Shown: piece by piece, positions 1 through 6,010 of the stretch
How positions within the stretch are numbered: the first letter of the stretch is position 1
Layout of the letters: the number at the start of each line of letters is the position of its first letter
Source: RHKX01 sp046330285
GTDB taxonomy: Bacteria; Actinomycetota; Thermoleophilia; Solirubrobacterales; 70-9
Reading direction: 5' to 3'
NCBI GenBank assembly: GCA_046330285.1
Contig: JAXLSX010000018.1
Coordinates: 1-11,858, forward strand
DNA length: 11,858 nucleotides
Translations under genes and position numbers: made by a program
The notes under the pieces: model-generated
Told to the model about the DNA's origin: nothing
Seen by the model: only the letters and a program-made list of their open reading frames with translations
Databases searched by the model: none

Positions 1-1655
1 GCGGACTCGTCGATCTGCTCACCCAGCTCGGCGAGCTGCTTGTCGCCCTGGTAGACGGCCTGCTCGGCGACGTTGCGGGCCTCGGCCAGCTCCTTCGCCT
101 TGCGGTCCTCGTCGGCGTGGGACTCCGCGTCGGAGACCATGTTCTTGACCTCCTCGTCGGAGAGGCCGGAGCCGCCCTTGATCTCGATCGTCTGCTCCTT
201 GCCGGTGCCGAGGTCCTTGGCCGACACGTTGAGGATGCCGTTGGCGTCGATGTCGAACGTGACCTCGATCTGCGGCATGCCGCGCGGCGCCGGCGGAATT
301 CCCGTCAGCTGGAACTTGCCGAGCGACTTGTTGCCCGAGGCCATCTCGCGCTCGCCCTGGAGGACGTGCACCTCGACCTGCGTCTGGTTGTCGTCGGCGG
401 TCGAGAACGTCTCCGAGCGCTTCGACGGAATCGTCGTGTTGCGCTCGATCAGCTTCGTCATCACGCCGCCCTTGGTCTCGATGCCGAGGGTCAGCGGGGT
501 GACGTCGAGCAGCAGGACGTCCTTGACGTCGCCGGCGAGCACCCCGGCCTGGATCGCGGCGCCGACGGCGACGACCTCGTCCGGGTTGACGCCCTTGTGC
601 GGATCCTTGCCGGTCAGGTCCTTGACCTTCTCCTGCACGGACGGCATCCGCGTCATGCCGCCGACCATCACCACGTGGTCGATGTCGGCTCCCGCGTCGG
701 CGAGCGCCTGCTTGACCGGGGCGACGACCCGCTCGAGCAGGTCGGCGGTGAGCTCGTTGAGCTTCGACCGGGTCAGCTTCATGTCGAGGTGCTTCGGCTG
801 CCCCTCGACGGCGGTGATGAACGGGATGTTGATCTGCGTCTCCTGCGTCGAGGAGAGCTCGATCTTGGCCTTCTCGGCGCTCTCGTAGAGGCGCTGCAGG
901 GAGTTCTTGTCGGCCGCGAGGTCGACGCCCTGGTCCTTCTTGAACTCGGCGACGAGCCAGTCGACGATCGCCTTGTCCCAGTTGTCGCCGCCGAGGTGGT
1001 TGTCACCCGCGGTCGACTTGACCTCGAAGACGCCGTCGCCGATCTCGAGCACGGACACGTCGAACGTGCCGCCGCCGAGGTCGAAGACGAGGATCGTCTG
1101 GTCGGAGCTCTCCTTGTCGAGCCCGTAGGCGAGCGACGCCGCGGTCGGCTCGTTGATGATCCGCTTGACGTCGAGGCCGGCGATCTTGCCGGCGTCCTTG
1201 GTCGCCTGGCGCTGGTCGTCGTTGAAGTAGGCCGGGACCGTGATCACGGCGGAGTCGACGGTCTCGCCGAGCTTCGCCTCGGCATCGGCCTTGATCTTCT
1301 GCAGGATCATCGCCGAGATCTCGGGCGGCGGGTACTGCTTGTCGCCGATGTTGATCCGGACGTCGCCGTTGGGGCCGGGGGACACGGAGTAGGGGACCAT
1401 CGTCTCCTCCTCCTTGACCTCGGCCTCCTTGCGGCCCATGAAGCGCTTGATCGAGAAGATCGTGCGCTCCGGGTTGACGACCGCCTGGCGCTTGGCGACC
1501 GTGCCGACGAGGCGCTCGTCGCTGTCGGTGAAGGCGACGACCGAGGGGGTCGTGCGACCGCCCTCGCTGTTCTCGAGGACGGTCGGCTCGCCGCCCTCCA
1601 TGACCGCGAAGCACGAGTTGGTCGTACCGAGGTCGATTCCGATGGTCTTACCCAT
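1..1655 (-). CDS. dnaK: Molecular chaperone DnaK (Hsp70), 3' end cut off by the window
   Basis: ATP-dependent cytosolic chaperone that binds unfolded peptide segments and works with DnaJ and GrpE. About 551 codons are visible of a family length near 600-640. The missing part is the C-terminal end of the lid. Seen in the translation: phosphate-binding IDLGTTNS near residues 7-14, NEPTAASLAYGL in the nucleotide-binding domain, DLGGGTFDVS near 192-201, VMVGGMTRMP, the interdomain linker VLLLDVTP near 380-387, then the beta-sandwich substrate domain and the start of the helical lid. The ATG at 1653-1655 is preceded by GGAA eight bases upstream, a usable ribosome site, and no longer N-terminus is needed. 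The usual partners grpE and dnaJ would lie beyond the left edge and are not seen. Identity is secure; regulation is discussed under the promoter entry. Confidence 0.98.
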   Translation of the reverse strand, partial: MGKTIGIDLGTTNSCFAVMEGGEPTVLENSEGGRTTPSVVAFTDSDERLVGTVAKRQAVVNPERTIFSIKRFMGRKEAEVKEEETMVPYSVSPGPNGDVRINIGDKQYPPPEISAMILQKIKADAEAKLGETVDSAVITVPAYFNDDQRQATKDAGKIAGLDVKRIINEPTAASLAYGLDKESSDQTILVFDLGGGTFDVSVLEIGDGVFEVKSTAGDNHLGGDNWDKAIVDWLVAEFKKDQGVDLAADKNSLQRLYESAEKAKIELSSTQETQINIPFITAVEGQPKHLDMKLTRSKLNELTADLLERVVAPVKQALADAGADIDHVVMVGGMTRMPSVQEKVKDLTGKDPHKGVNPDEVVAVGAAIQAGVLAGDVKDVLLLDVTPLTLGIETKGGVMTKLIERNTTIPSKRSETFSTADDNQTQVEVHVLQGEREMASGNKSLGKFQLTGIPPAPRGMPQIEVTFDIDANGILNVSAKDLGTGKEQTIEIKGGSGLSDEEVKNMVSDAESHADEDRKAKELAEARNVAEQAVYQGDKQLAELGEQIDES

Positions 1656-1714
1656 GTGTCAGTTTCCTTTCCTGAAGCTGTCTAATAGCGTGGATTAGCG
1701 AAAATCTAAGTGCC

Positions 1715-1743
1715 AAGTTAGCAGATGTTTGGCTCGGTTCCAA
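1715..1743 (-). promoter_or_regulatory. Candidate vegetative promoter for dnaK
   Basis: On the minus strand TTGGAA (1743-1738) and TAACTT (1720-1715) are separated by exactly 17 bases, resembling a sigma-70-type -35/-10 pair. Transcription would start near 1708, giving a leader of about 53 bases. Just downstream lie a short inverted repeat TTAG-N7-CTAA (1709-1695) and a direct repeat CGCTAAT / CGCTATT, possible operator material. Neither a full CIRCE nor a full HAIR (HspR) palindrome is present. The hexamers match consensus only moderately, so this is tentative. Confidence 0.4.
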
Positions 1744-1901
1744 GGGCTGCAATTCGGCTCACGCCGGGGCCCGCACCGGGGGTGCGAGTTGGTTTGGCTG
1801 GGGAGGGGGAATGTGGGTGGACGGCGCGATCGCTATCGCCTCGGAGGTGGATGGCAGGAAAGGGACCTGTGAGGTTCGTTTGCTGCCACCGGCTGGTCGG
1901 G

Positions 1902-2021
1902 GGCGCCGGCTTCGTTACTCGAGGGGCCGTTTCCGGCGGTGACGTAACGAAACCGGCGCCATGGCACCTATTTCGTCACCTCAGGCAGCGAATCAAGCGC
2001 CCGGGTAACGAAAGCGGTGCC
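1902..2021. repeat. Two tandem 59-bp inverted-repeat units built from four copies of a 17-bp motif
   Basis: Four copies of a motif close to GTAACGAAACCGGCGCC alternate in orientation: 1902-1918 (minus), 1944-1960 (plus), 1963-1979 (minus) and 2005-2021 (plus). In both units the arms are separated by exactly 25 bases, and the units are separated by 2 bases, giving a 61-bp period. The arms of unit 1 pair at 16 of 17 positions and those of unit 2 at 14 of 17. The two 25-base loops match at only about 10 positions, so arms are conserved while loops have drifted. Either strand could form hairpins. The geometry resembles REP/BIME-type intergenic elements or a multi-site operator. I do not recognise the motif. 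Confidence 0.85.
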
Positions 2022-2114
2022 CAGCGGATCCCTTACCCAGCCAAACTCGTCGCCCTCTCACCCCCGGGGCGTCGTTCACCCAGCCGGGGCGCGGCCCGCC
2101 GGAGTTATCTGCGA

Positions 2115-2510
2115 CTACTGGCCGGCTACGCGGGCGACGAAGTTGGAGACGGTCTCCGCGTTCGAGCCCTCGAGGATGCCGGCGGGCATGGCGCCGTTGC
2201 CGACGCCCTGCTGGATCGCGGTCATCACGCGCTGCTGGGTCGCGTCGACCGCGGCGGAGTCGACCGCGGGGCCGGCGCTGGCGAGGCGGTCGTCGAGGTT
2301 GGGGCCGACGATGCCGTCGGTGCCGGCGCGGTCGAGCGTGTGGCAGGTGCCGCAGTTGGTCGCGAAGAGCTGGCGGGCAGCTTCGTCGGAGGCGGCGACC
2401 TTCTCGGGGGAGGAGGCCTCGGAGCCGTCGCGGTTGAAGGCCCAGAGCGGGATCACGATGACCAGCAGCAGGGCGACGAGGCCGAATGAGATGAAGACGC
2501 GCTTGTTCAT
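2115..2510 (-). CDS. Membrane-anchored monoheme c-type cytochrome
   Basis: A 131-residue class I cytochrome c, expected to carry electrons on the outer face of the cytoplasmic membrane. Residues 5-25 form one strongly hydrophobic segment after a basic MNKR start, with no obvious cleavage site, so it reads as a signal anchor. The heme site is CGTCH at 53-57, with His57 as proximal ligand. Met108 in NGAMPAG is the likely distal ligand. GPNLDDRL (69-76) is typical of the class. The start codon at 2508-2510 has only a poor ribosome site, and a -10-like TAGTAT lies at 2558-2553 about 42 bases upstream. It follows the endonuclease III gene by 80 bases on the same strand and may be co-transcribed or have its own promoter. 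The partner oxidase or reductase is not in the window. Confidence 0.93.
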   Translation of the reverse strand: MNKRVFISFGLVALLLVIVIPLWAFNRDGSEASSPEKVAASDEAARQLFATNCGTCHTLDRAGTDGIVGPNLDDRLASAGPAVDSAAVDATQQRVMTAIQQGVGNGAMPAGILEGSNAETVSNFVARVAGQ

Positions 2511-2590
2511 GTCCGGTGAATGTGGGAGGCGGGGCGCCGCTTCCGGGCGCGGATACTACCCGCTGGGGCGCAACGATTTCGGCCCGAGGG

Positions 2591-3376
2591 TCAGGCGACG
2601 GGGTCGACCAGCCCGGCCCGGCGGGCGACGCACATCCGCGCCAGCTCGCACTCGCCGCACCGCGGCCGCGGCCTGCAGATCCGGCGCCCGTGGGTGATCA
2701 GGTTCATGTGGAGCTCGTAGGCGTCCTCGCGGTCGGTGATCGCGAGCATCTCGTCGTGGGCCGCCTCGAGTGAGATCCCGGGTGGAAAGAGGCCGAGCCG
2801 ACCGCCGACCCGGTGTACGTGCGTATCGACCGGGACCTCCGGCCGGTCGAGGGCGAAGATCATCACGCACGCCGCCGTCTTGCGGCCGACGCCGGGCAGC
2901 GAGGTCAGGTAGTCGACGGCCTCCTGGCGCGGTGCGTCACGGAGCCAGTCGAGGTCGGCCTCGGGCCCGAGCTCGCCGAGCACCTGCTGGATCCGTGGAC
3001 CCTTGATGTTGGCGAGGCCGCCGGGGCGGATCGCCTCGATCACCTCCTCGGTCGGGGCGTCGCGGATCGAGTCCCAGTCGCCGAGCCGGTCGCGCAGCCG
3101 CCGGTAGGCGACGTCGCGGTTGTTGTCGTTCGTGTTCTGGGAGAGGATCGTCAGGACCAGCTCGTGGACGGGGTCGTCGTGGGGATCGTTGCGCCGCGAT
3201 CCGTAGAGCTCGCGGAGCCGGTCGCGGATCGCCCGGACCCGGCGCCGAGACGGGCGCTTCCAGCCCTTCGGAACCGGGAACCGCGGACGCCGGTCGAGAT
3301 CGACCTCGCCGTCGCCGTCGCCGTCGGCCTGGCGCCTTGCGCCCCTCGCATATCCGCGCTCGCCGCCGCCGCTCAC
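2591..3376 (-). CDS. nth: Endonuclease III-type DNA glycosylase / AP lyase
   Basis: Base-excision repair enzyme of the helix-hairpin-helix family, which removes oxidised pyrimidines and cuts abasic sites. The translation shows ILSQNTND (77-84), the HhH motif LPGVGRKTAACV with the presumed Schiff-base Lys166, the catalytic Asp184 in VPVDTHVHR, and a C-terminal cluster of four cysteines (234, 240, 243, 249) for a [4Fe-4S] cluster. The first cysteine spacing is X5 where E. coli Nth has X6. I place the start at the GTG at 3374-3376, which overlaps the TGA of the upstream kinase gene (GTGA). AGGAGC lies about eight bases upstream, which suggests translational coupling. The open frame extends further upstream but there it only mirrors the kinase gene. 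Length is 261 residues against about 211 for E. coli; the extra is an N-terminal Gly/Asp/Arg-rich tail containing DGDGDG. Confidence 0.93.
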   Translation of the reverse strand: MSGGGERGYARGARRQADGDGDGEVDLDRRPRFPVPKGWKRPSRRRVRAIRDRLRELYGSRRNDPHDDPVHELVLTILSQNTNDNNRDVAYRRLRDRLGDWDSIRDAPTEEVIEAIRPGGLANIKGPRIQQVLGELGPEADLDWLRDAPRQEAVDYLTSLPGVGRKTAACVMIFALDRPEVPVDTHVHRVGGRLGLFPPGISLEAAHDEMLAITDREDAYELHMNLITHGRRICRPRPRCGECELARMCVARRAGLVDPVA

Positions 3377-4299
3377 GACGCGAACGCTCCTAGGTGGGTG
3401 CAGGCGAGCGCTCCCTGCTCGGCCGCGGCCGTCAGCGCATCGCCGGCGCGAGAGAGGTCGAAGCCGCCCGCGTGAAGCCCGGCGGCGAGGGTGCCCATGA
3501 AGGCGTCGCCGGCGCCGAGCGGGCTGACGAGTTCGACATCGGGCGGCGCGGCTTCGGCGACGGCCGCGCCGCGGCAGACGGCGGCTGCGGTCCCGGCCGT
3601 GACGACCACGAGCTCGGGACCGAGCGCGTGGAGGGCATCGGCCGCGGCGCCGGCGTCCACCCGCTCGTCGGCGAGGAGCCAGCGGGCCTCGCCGATGTTG
3701 CACTTCAACACCGTCGCCTCGCTGAGGACCGGCAGGCACTGCTCGCGGGCCGCGTCGCGATCGGGCCAGCGGCCGGGTCGCAGGTTCGGGTCGAAGAGGA
3801 GCGGAACCGCAAGCCGCCGCGCCTGCTCGCAGATCGCGAGGGTCACCTCGCGGCCCGCCGGATCGACGAGGGTGTTCGAGCCGAAGACGATCGCCGAGGC
3901 CGCCGCCGCGATCTCCTCCTCGCGACCCGCGAGCGACGTGATCGCGGCCTCGATCCCCGCGCCATGGATCTCGAAGAACGGCTCGCGATCAAGATCGAGA
4001 TAGGCGAACGCGAAGGCCGTCGGCGCACCCGGGACGACGCCGTAGAAGCGGAGGTCGACTCCCTCGGCCTCGAGCAGCGAGCGGATCAGCCGCCCGCGGT
4101 CGTCGTCCCCGCAGGCGCTCGCGAGCGCCGCCGGCGCGCCTGCCCGCCGCGCGGCGACGGCGACGTTGGCGAGGGCACCGCCGCAGTGGACCTCGAAGCG
4201 GCGGGCGTCCGAGCGGTCGGCGACCGGCTCGGGACAGATCAGGTCGACGAGCGCCTCGCCGAGGCAGATCAGCGGTTTCTCGGCGACCGTGCTCATCAC
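3373..4299 (-). CDS. PfkB-family carbohydrate kinase (fructokinase-like, substrate unknown)
   Basis: A 308-residue ribokinase/PfkB-family kinase that would transfer phosphate from ATP to a sugar or sugar-like alcohol in the cytosol. It shows LICLGEALVDL near the N-terminus, the first family signature GGALANVAVAARR (40-52), DPNLRPGRW (170-178), a motif often seen in fructokinases, the Mg-associated NIGE (201-204), and the second signature GAGDAFMGTL (262-271) with catalytic base Asp265. The residues before that signature are SP rather than the common DT. Start choice is open: GTG at 4297-4299 or ATG at 4294-4296. No ribosome site is visible, but TATCCT lies six bases before the GTG, so a leaderless message is possible. 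Its stop overlaps the endonuclease III start. The nearby inositol genes make inositol a conceivable substrate, but nothing in the protein proves this. Confidence 0.9.
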   Translation of the reverse strand: MMSTVAEKPLICLGEALVDLICPEPVADRSDARRFEVHCGGALANVAVAARRAGAPAALASACGDDDRGRLIRSLLEAEGVDLRFYGVVPGAPTAFAFAYLDLDREPFFEIHGAGIEAAITSLAGREEEIAAAASAIVFGSNTLVDPAGREVTLAICEQARRLAVPLLFDPNLRPGRWPDRDAAREQCLPVLSEATVLKCNIGEARWLLADERVDAGAAADALHALGPELVVVTAGTAAAVCRGAAVAEAAPPDVELVSPLGAGDAFMGTLAAGLHAGGFDLSRAGDALTAAAEQGALACTHLGAFAS

Positions 4300-4322
4300 C
4301 GGGCGAGGATAGGTTCTGGGGG
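4300..4322. promoter_or_regulatory. Compact divergent promoter with two overlapping -10-like elements
   Basis: Only 23 bases separate the start codons of the divergent kinase and hydrolase genes. On the minus strand TATCCT (4311-4306) ends six bases before the kinase GTG. On the plus strand TAGGTT (4310-4315) ends seven bases before the hydrolase ATG. Both fit the TANNNT pattern known for -10 elements in Actinomycetota, and they share two base pairs. No convincing -35 hexamers are seen, and they would have to lie inside the opposite coding regions. Transcription would begin at or next to the start codons. Confidence 0.45.
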
Positions 4323-5153
4323 ATGAGTGCGCCGATCGAGGAGCGATCCATGGAGATCGACGGGGTCCGGATCTTCCTCCGGCAGCGGGGCGGCGACGGC
4401 GTTCCGACGATCTGGGTCCACGGAAACCCGACCAACTCCCGCGATTGGCTCCCCTTCCTCGAGGCGACCGACGGCCCGGCGATCGCCCCCGATCTGCCCG
4501 GGTTCGGCCGCTCCGAACGCCCGGCCAAAGGCACCTTCGATTGCTCGGTCGGCGCCTACGGGCGGCTGCTCGCCGATGCCTTCTCCGAGCTCGCGCCGGA
4601 CGGCTACAAGCTCGTCGTCCACGACTGGGGCGCCGTTGGGCTGGTGGCGGCGCAGGCGCGCCCGGACGCGGTGCGTCGCCTGGTCGTGATCAACGCGGTG
4701 CCGCTCAGTGCCGACTACCGCTGGCACTGGGTCGCTCGGATCTGGCGCCGCCGCGGGATCGGCGAGGCCTTCGCGCGGCCGCCGTCCCGCCTGCTCGCCG
4801 GCCAACTGCTCCGTCTCGCCCGTGCCGGCCGACGGCCGATGCCACCGGAGTTCGTCGACATGGTCCTCGAACACTGGGACCCGGGGATGAGCCGCGCGAT
4901 CCTCGCCCTCTACCGCTCGGCAGACCCGGAGGTGCTGGCTGCGGCGGGCGAGCGGCTCGGCGAGATCGCCTGCCCCGCCCTCGTCATCTGGGGCGCTAGC
5001 GACCCCTACCTCGGCCCCGAGAACGGACGCGCCTTCGCCCGATCGCTGCCGAACGCCGAGTTCGAGCTGGTCGACGGGGCGAGTCACTGGCCGTGGATCG
5101 ACCGGCCCGAGGTCGTCGGCCGGGTCGCGGCCTTCCTCGCCGCCGGCGACTAG
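4323..5153 (+). CDS. Alpha/beta hydrolase of the epoxide hydrolase / haloalkane dehalogenase type
   Basis: A 276-residue soluble alpha/beta-fold hydrolase. The oxyanion-hole motif HGNP is at 33-36. The nucleophile elbow is VVHDWGAV with Asp101, the Asp-type nucleophile of epoxide hydrolases and haloalkane dehalogenases rather than the Ser of esterases. Asp227 (GASDPYLG) and His255 (GASHWPW) complete a plausible triad. A helical cap lies roughly between residues 128 and 200. The substrate cannot be read from sequence. Two starts compete: ATG at 4323, seven bases after a -10-like TAGGTT, and ATG at 4350 (residue 10), which has GAGGAG six bases upstream. If transcription begins near 4322, the second start would have a normal short leader with a good ribosome site. 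It leads the plus-strand block, 45 bases before the PAP2 gene; a link to inositol lipids is unproven. Confidence 0.92.
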   Translation: MSAPIEERSMEIDGVRIFLRQRGGDGVPTIWVHGNPTNSRDWLPFLEATDGPAIAPDLPGFGRSERPAKGTFDCSVGAYGRLLADAFSELAPDGYKLVVHDWGAVGLVAAQARPDAVRRLVVINAVPLSADYRWHWVARIWRRRGIGEAFARPPSRLLAGQLLRLARAGRRPMPPEFVDMVLEHWDPGMSRAILALYRSADPEVLAAAGERLGEIACPALVIWGASDPYLGPENGRAFARSLPNAEFELVDGASHWPWIDRPEVVGRVAAFLAAGD

Positions 5154-5182
5154 GCCGACTCGCCGGAGCTACCGCTCGGCCC

Positions 5183-5188
5183 TACAAT
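5183..5188 (+). promoter_or_regulatory. Candidate -10 element for the PAP2 gene
   Basis: TACAAT matches the -10 consensus at five of six positions and ends ten bases before the GTG at 5199. A start site about seven bases downstream would leave an almost leaderless message. No clear -35 is visible. The PAP2 gene could also be read through from the hydrolase gene, whose stop is 45 bases upstream. Confidence 0.35.
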
Positions 5189-5198
5189 CGGACCTCTC

Positions 5199-5987
5199 GT
5201 GCCCGGACCGCTAGCCGCCATCGGACGTCGGCTGCCGCGGGGATGGTCCGACCTCCTCCTGCAGTTCGCACTCTTCTTCATCGCCTACCAGGGGTATCAG
5301 GTGGTGCGCGGATTCATCGGTGGGCGCAGCGACCTCGCCTTCGCGAACGCCGAGCGGATCGTCGATCTCGAGAAGTCCCTCAACAGCTTCTTCGAGCCCG
5401 GCTTCCAGCAGGCGCTGATCGGCCACGACTGGCTGATCGACTTCGCCAACTGGATGTACGTGAACTCGCACTTCACGATCAGCGTCGTCTTCCTCGCCTG
5501 GCTCTACCTGTTCCGGAACGACAACTTCTACTTCGTCCGCAACATGTTCATGGTGGCGATGGCGATCGCGCTCGTCGGCTACGCGCTGTTCCCGACCGCG
5601 CCGCCGCGGATGCTGACCGGCGAGGGGTTCACCGACACGATCGCGAGCTTCACGTCGGTCGACCAGGACAGCAACGCCGTCAGCCTGCTCGTCAACAAGT
5701 ACGCGGCCGTGCCGAGCATGCACATCGGCTTCTCGTCGATGATCGCCGGCACCGCGGTGATGCTAGTCCGCAACCCGATCGCCCGCGTCCTCTGGTCGCT
5801 CTACCCGCTGCTGGTCTTCTGGGTGATCGTCGTCACCGCGAACCACTACTGGTTCGACGCGGCGGCGGGCCTGCTCGTCGCCGTCAGCTCGGCGCTGATC
5901 GCGAGCCGCGTCCTCGCCCCGGTCCGCCCGAAGCAGTGGTCCTTCCGGCCGGTGCCCGAAGAAGCCACTGCGGAAGCCACCGCCTAG
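5199..5987 (+). CDS. PAP2-superfamily membrane protein, Aur1/inositolphosphotransferase-like
   Basis: A 262-residue integral membrane enzyme with about five to six hydrophobic segments (roughly 18-36, 88-105, 114-132, 176-190, 198-214, 221-238). The catalytic pattern fits the PAP2_3 branch that includes yeast Aur1. It has FPTAPPR (131-137), AVPSMH (170-175) with His175 as phosphate-accepting nucleophile candidate, and NHYWFD (215-220) with His216 and Asp220. Members either dephosphorylate lipid phosphates or transfer phospho-head groups such as inositol phosphate. It lies 23 bases before the phosphatidylinositol-phosphate-synthase-like gene and ahead of ino1. This suggests a role as phosphatidylinositol-phosphate phosphatase or inositolphosphotransferase, which is inference from context. 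The GTG start gives a short basic N-terminus followed by the first membrane segment. No good ribosome site is seen. The C-terminal 20 residues are hydrophilic. Confidence 0.85.
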   Translation: MPGPLAAIGRRLPRGWSDLLLQFALFFIAYQGYQVVRGFIGGRSDLAFANAERIVDLEKSLNSFFEPGFQQALIGHDWLIDFANWMYVNSHFTISVVFLAWLYLFRNDNFYFVRNMFMVAMAIALVGYALFPTAPPRMLTGEGFTDTIASFTSVDQDSNAVSLLVNKYAAVPSMHIGFSSMIAGTAVMLVRNPIARVLWSLYPLLVFWVIVVTANHYWFDAAAGLLVAVSSALIASRVLAPVRPKQWSFRPVPEEATAEATA

Positions 5988-6010
5988 GTATCCAGGTAGG
6001 TTGATCGCCG

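Larger units (their letters stand above)
1656..2114. other. Gene-free stretch between cytochrome c gene and dnaK
   Basis: These 459 bases hold no convincing coding region. Open frames here have no recognisable protein and run through inverted repeats. From the dnaK side they contain the leader and a candidate promoter (1715-1743), a small hairpin CGCACC-GGG-GGTGCG (1772-1786), a G-rich run near 1796-1820, and the tandem inverted-repeat cluster at 1902-2021. GGCTGGGT(G)AA, read on the minus strand, also occurs twice (2032-2042 and 2073-2084). Flanking genes both run on the minus strand, so the stretch must carry the end of the upstream transcript and the start of dnaK transcription. Confidence 0.8.

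Noticed and set aside
117..1685. A 522-codon open frame on the plus strand opposite dnaK
   Set aside because: It is the antisense shadow of dnaK, a well-known effect in GC-rich genomes. The product is Leu/Asp/Arg/Val-rich with no domain, while the opposite strand encodes an unmistakable DnaK.
1695..1716. Possible CIRCE operator upstream of dnaK
   Set aside because: One half matches TTAGCACTC at seven of nine positions, but the other arm is only GCTAA and the spacing is wrong for the nine-base gap.
1796..1820. Possible G-quadruplex in the G-rich run
   Set aside because: Only three runs of three or more G are close enough together; a fourth is a two-G run, so a stable three-layer quadruplex is unlikely.
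1725..2489. A plus-strand open frame of 254 codons through the gene-free stretch
   Set aside because: It runs across the inverted-repeat cluster and then antisense to the cytochrome gene; no ribosome site and no protein-like features.
3377..3739. Upstream extension of the endonuclease III frame to an earlier start
   Set aside because: The added residues are Arg/Gly-rich and lie antiframe to the well-supported kinase gene; the GTG overlapping the kinase stop has a ribosome site and fits the family length better.
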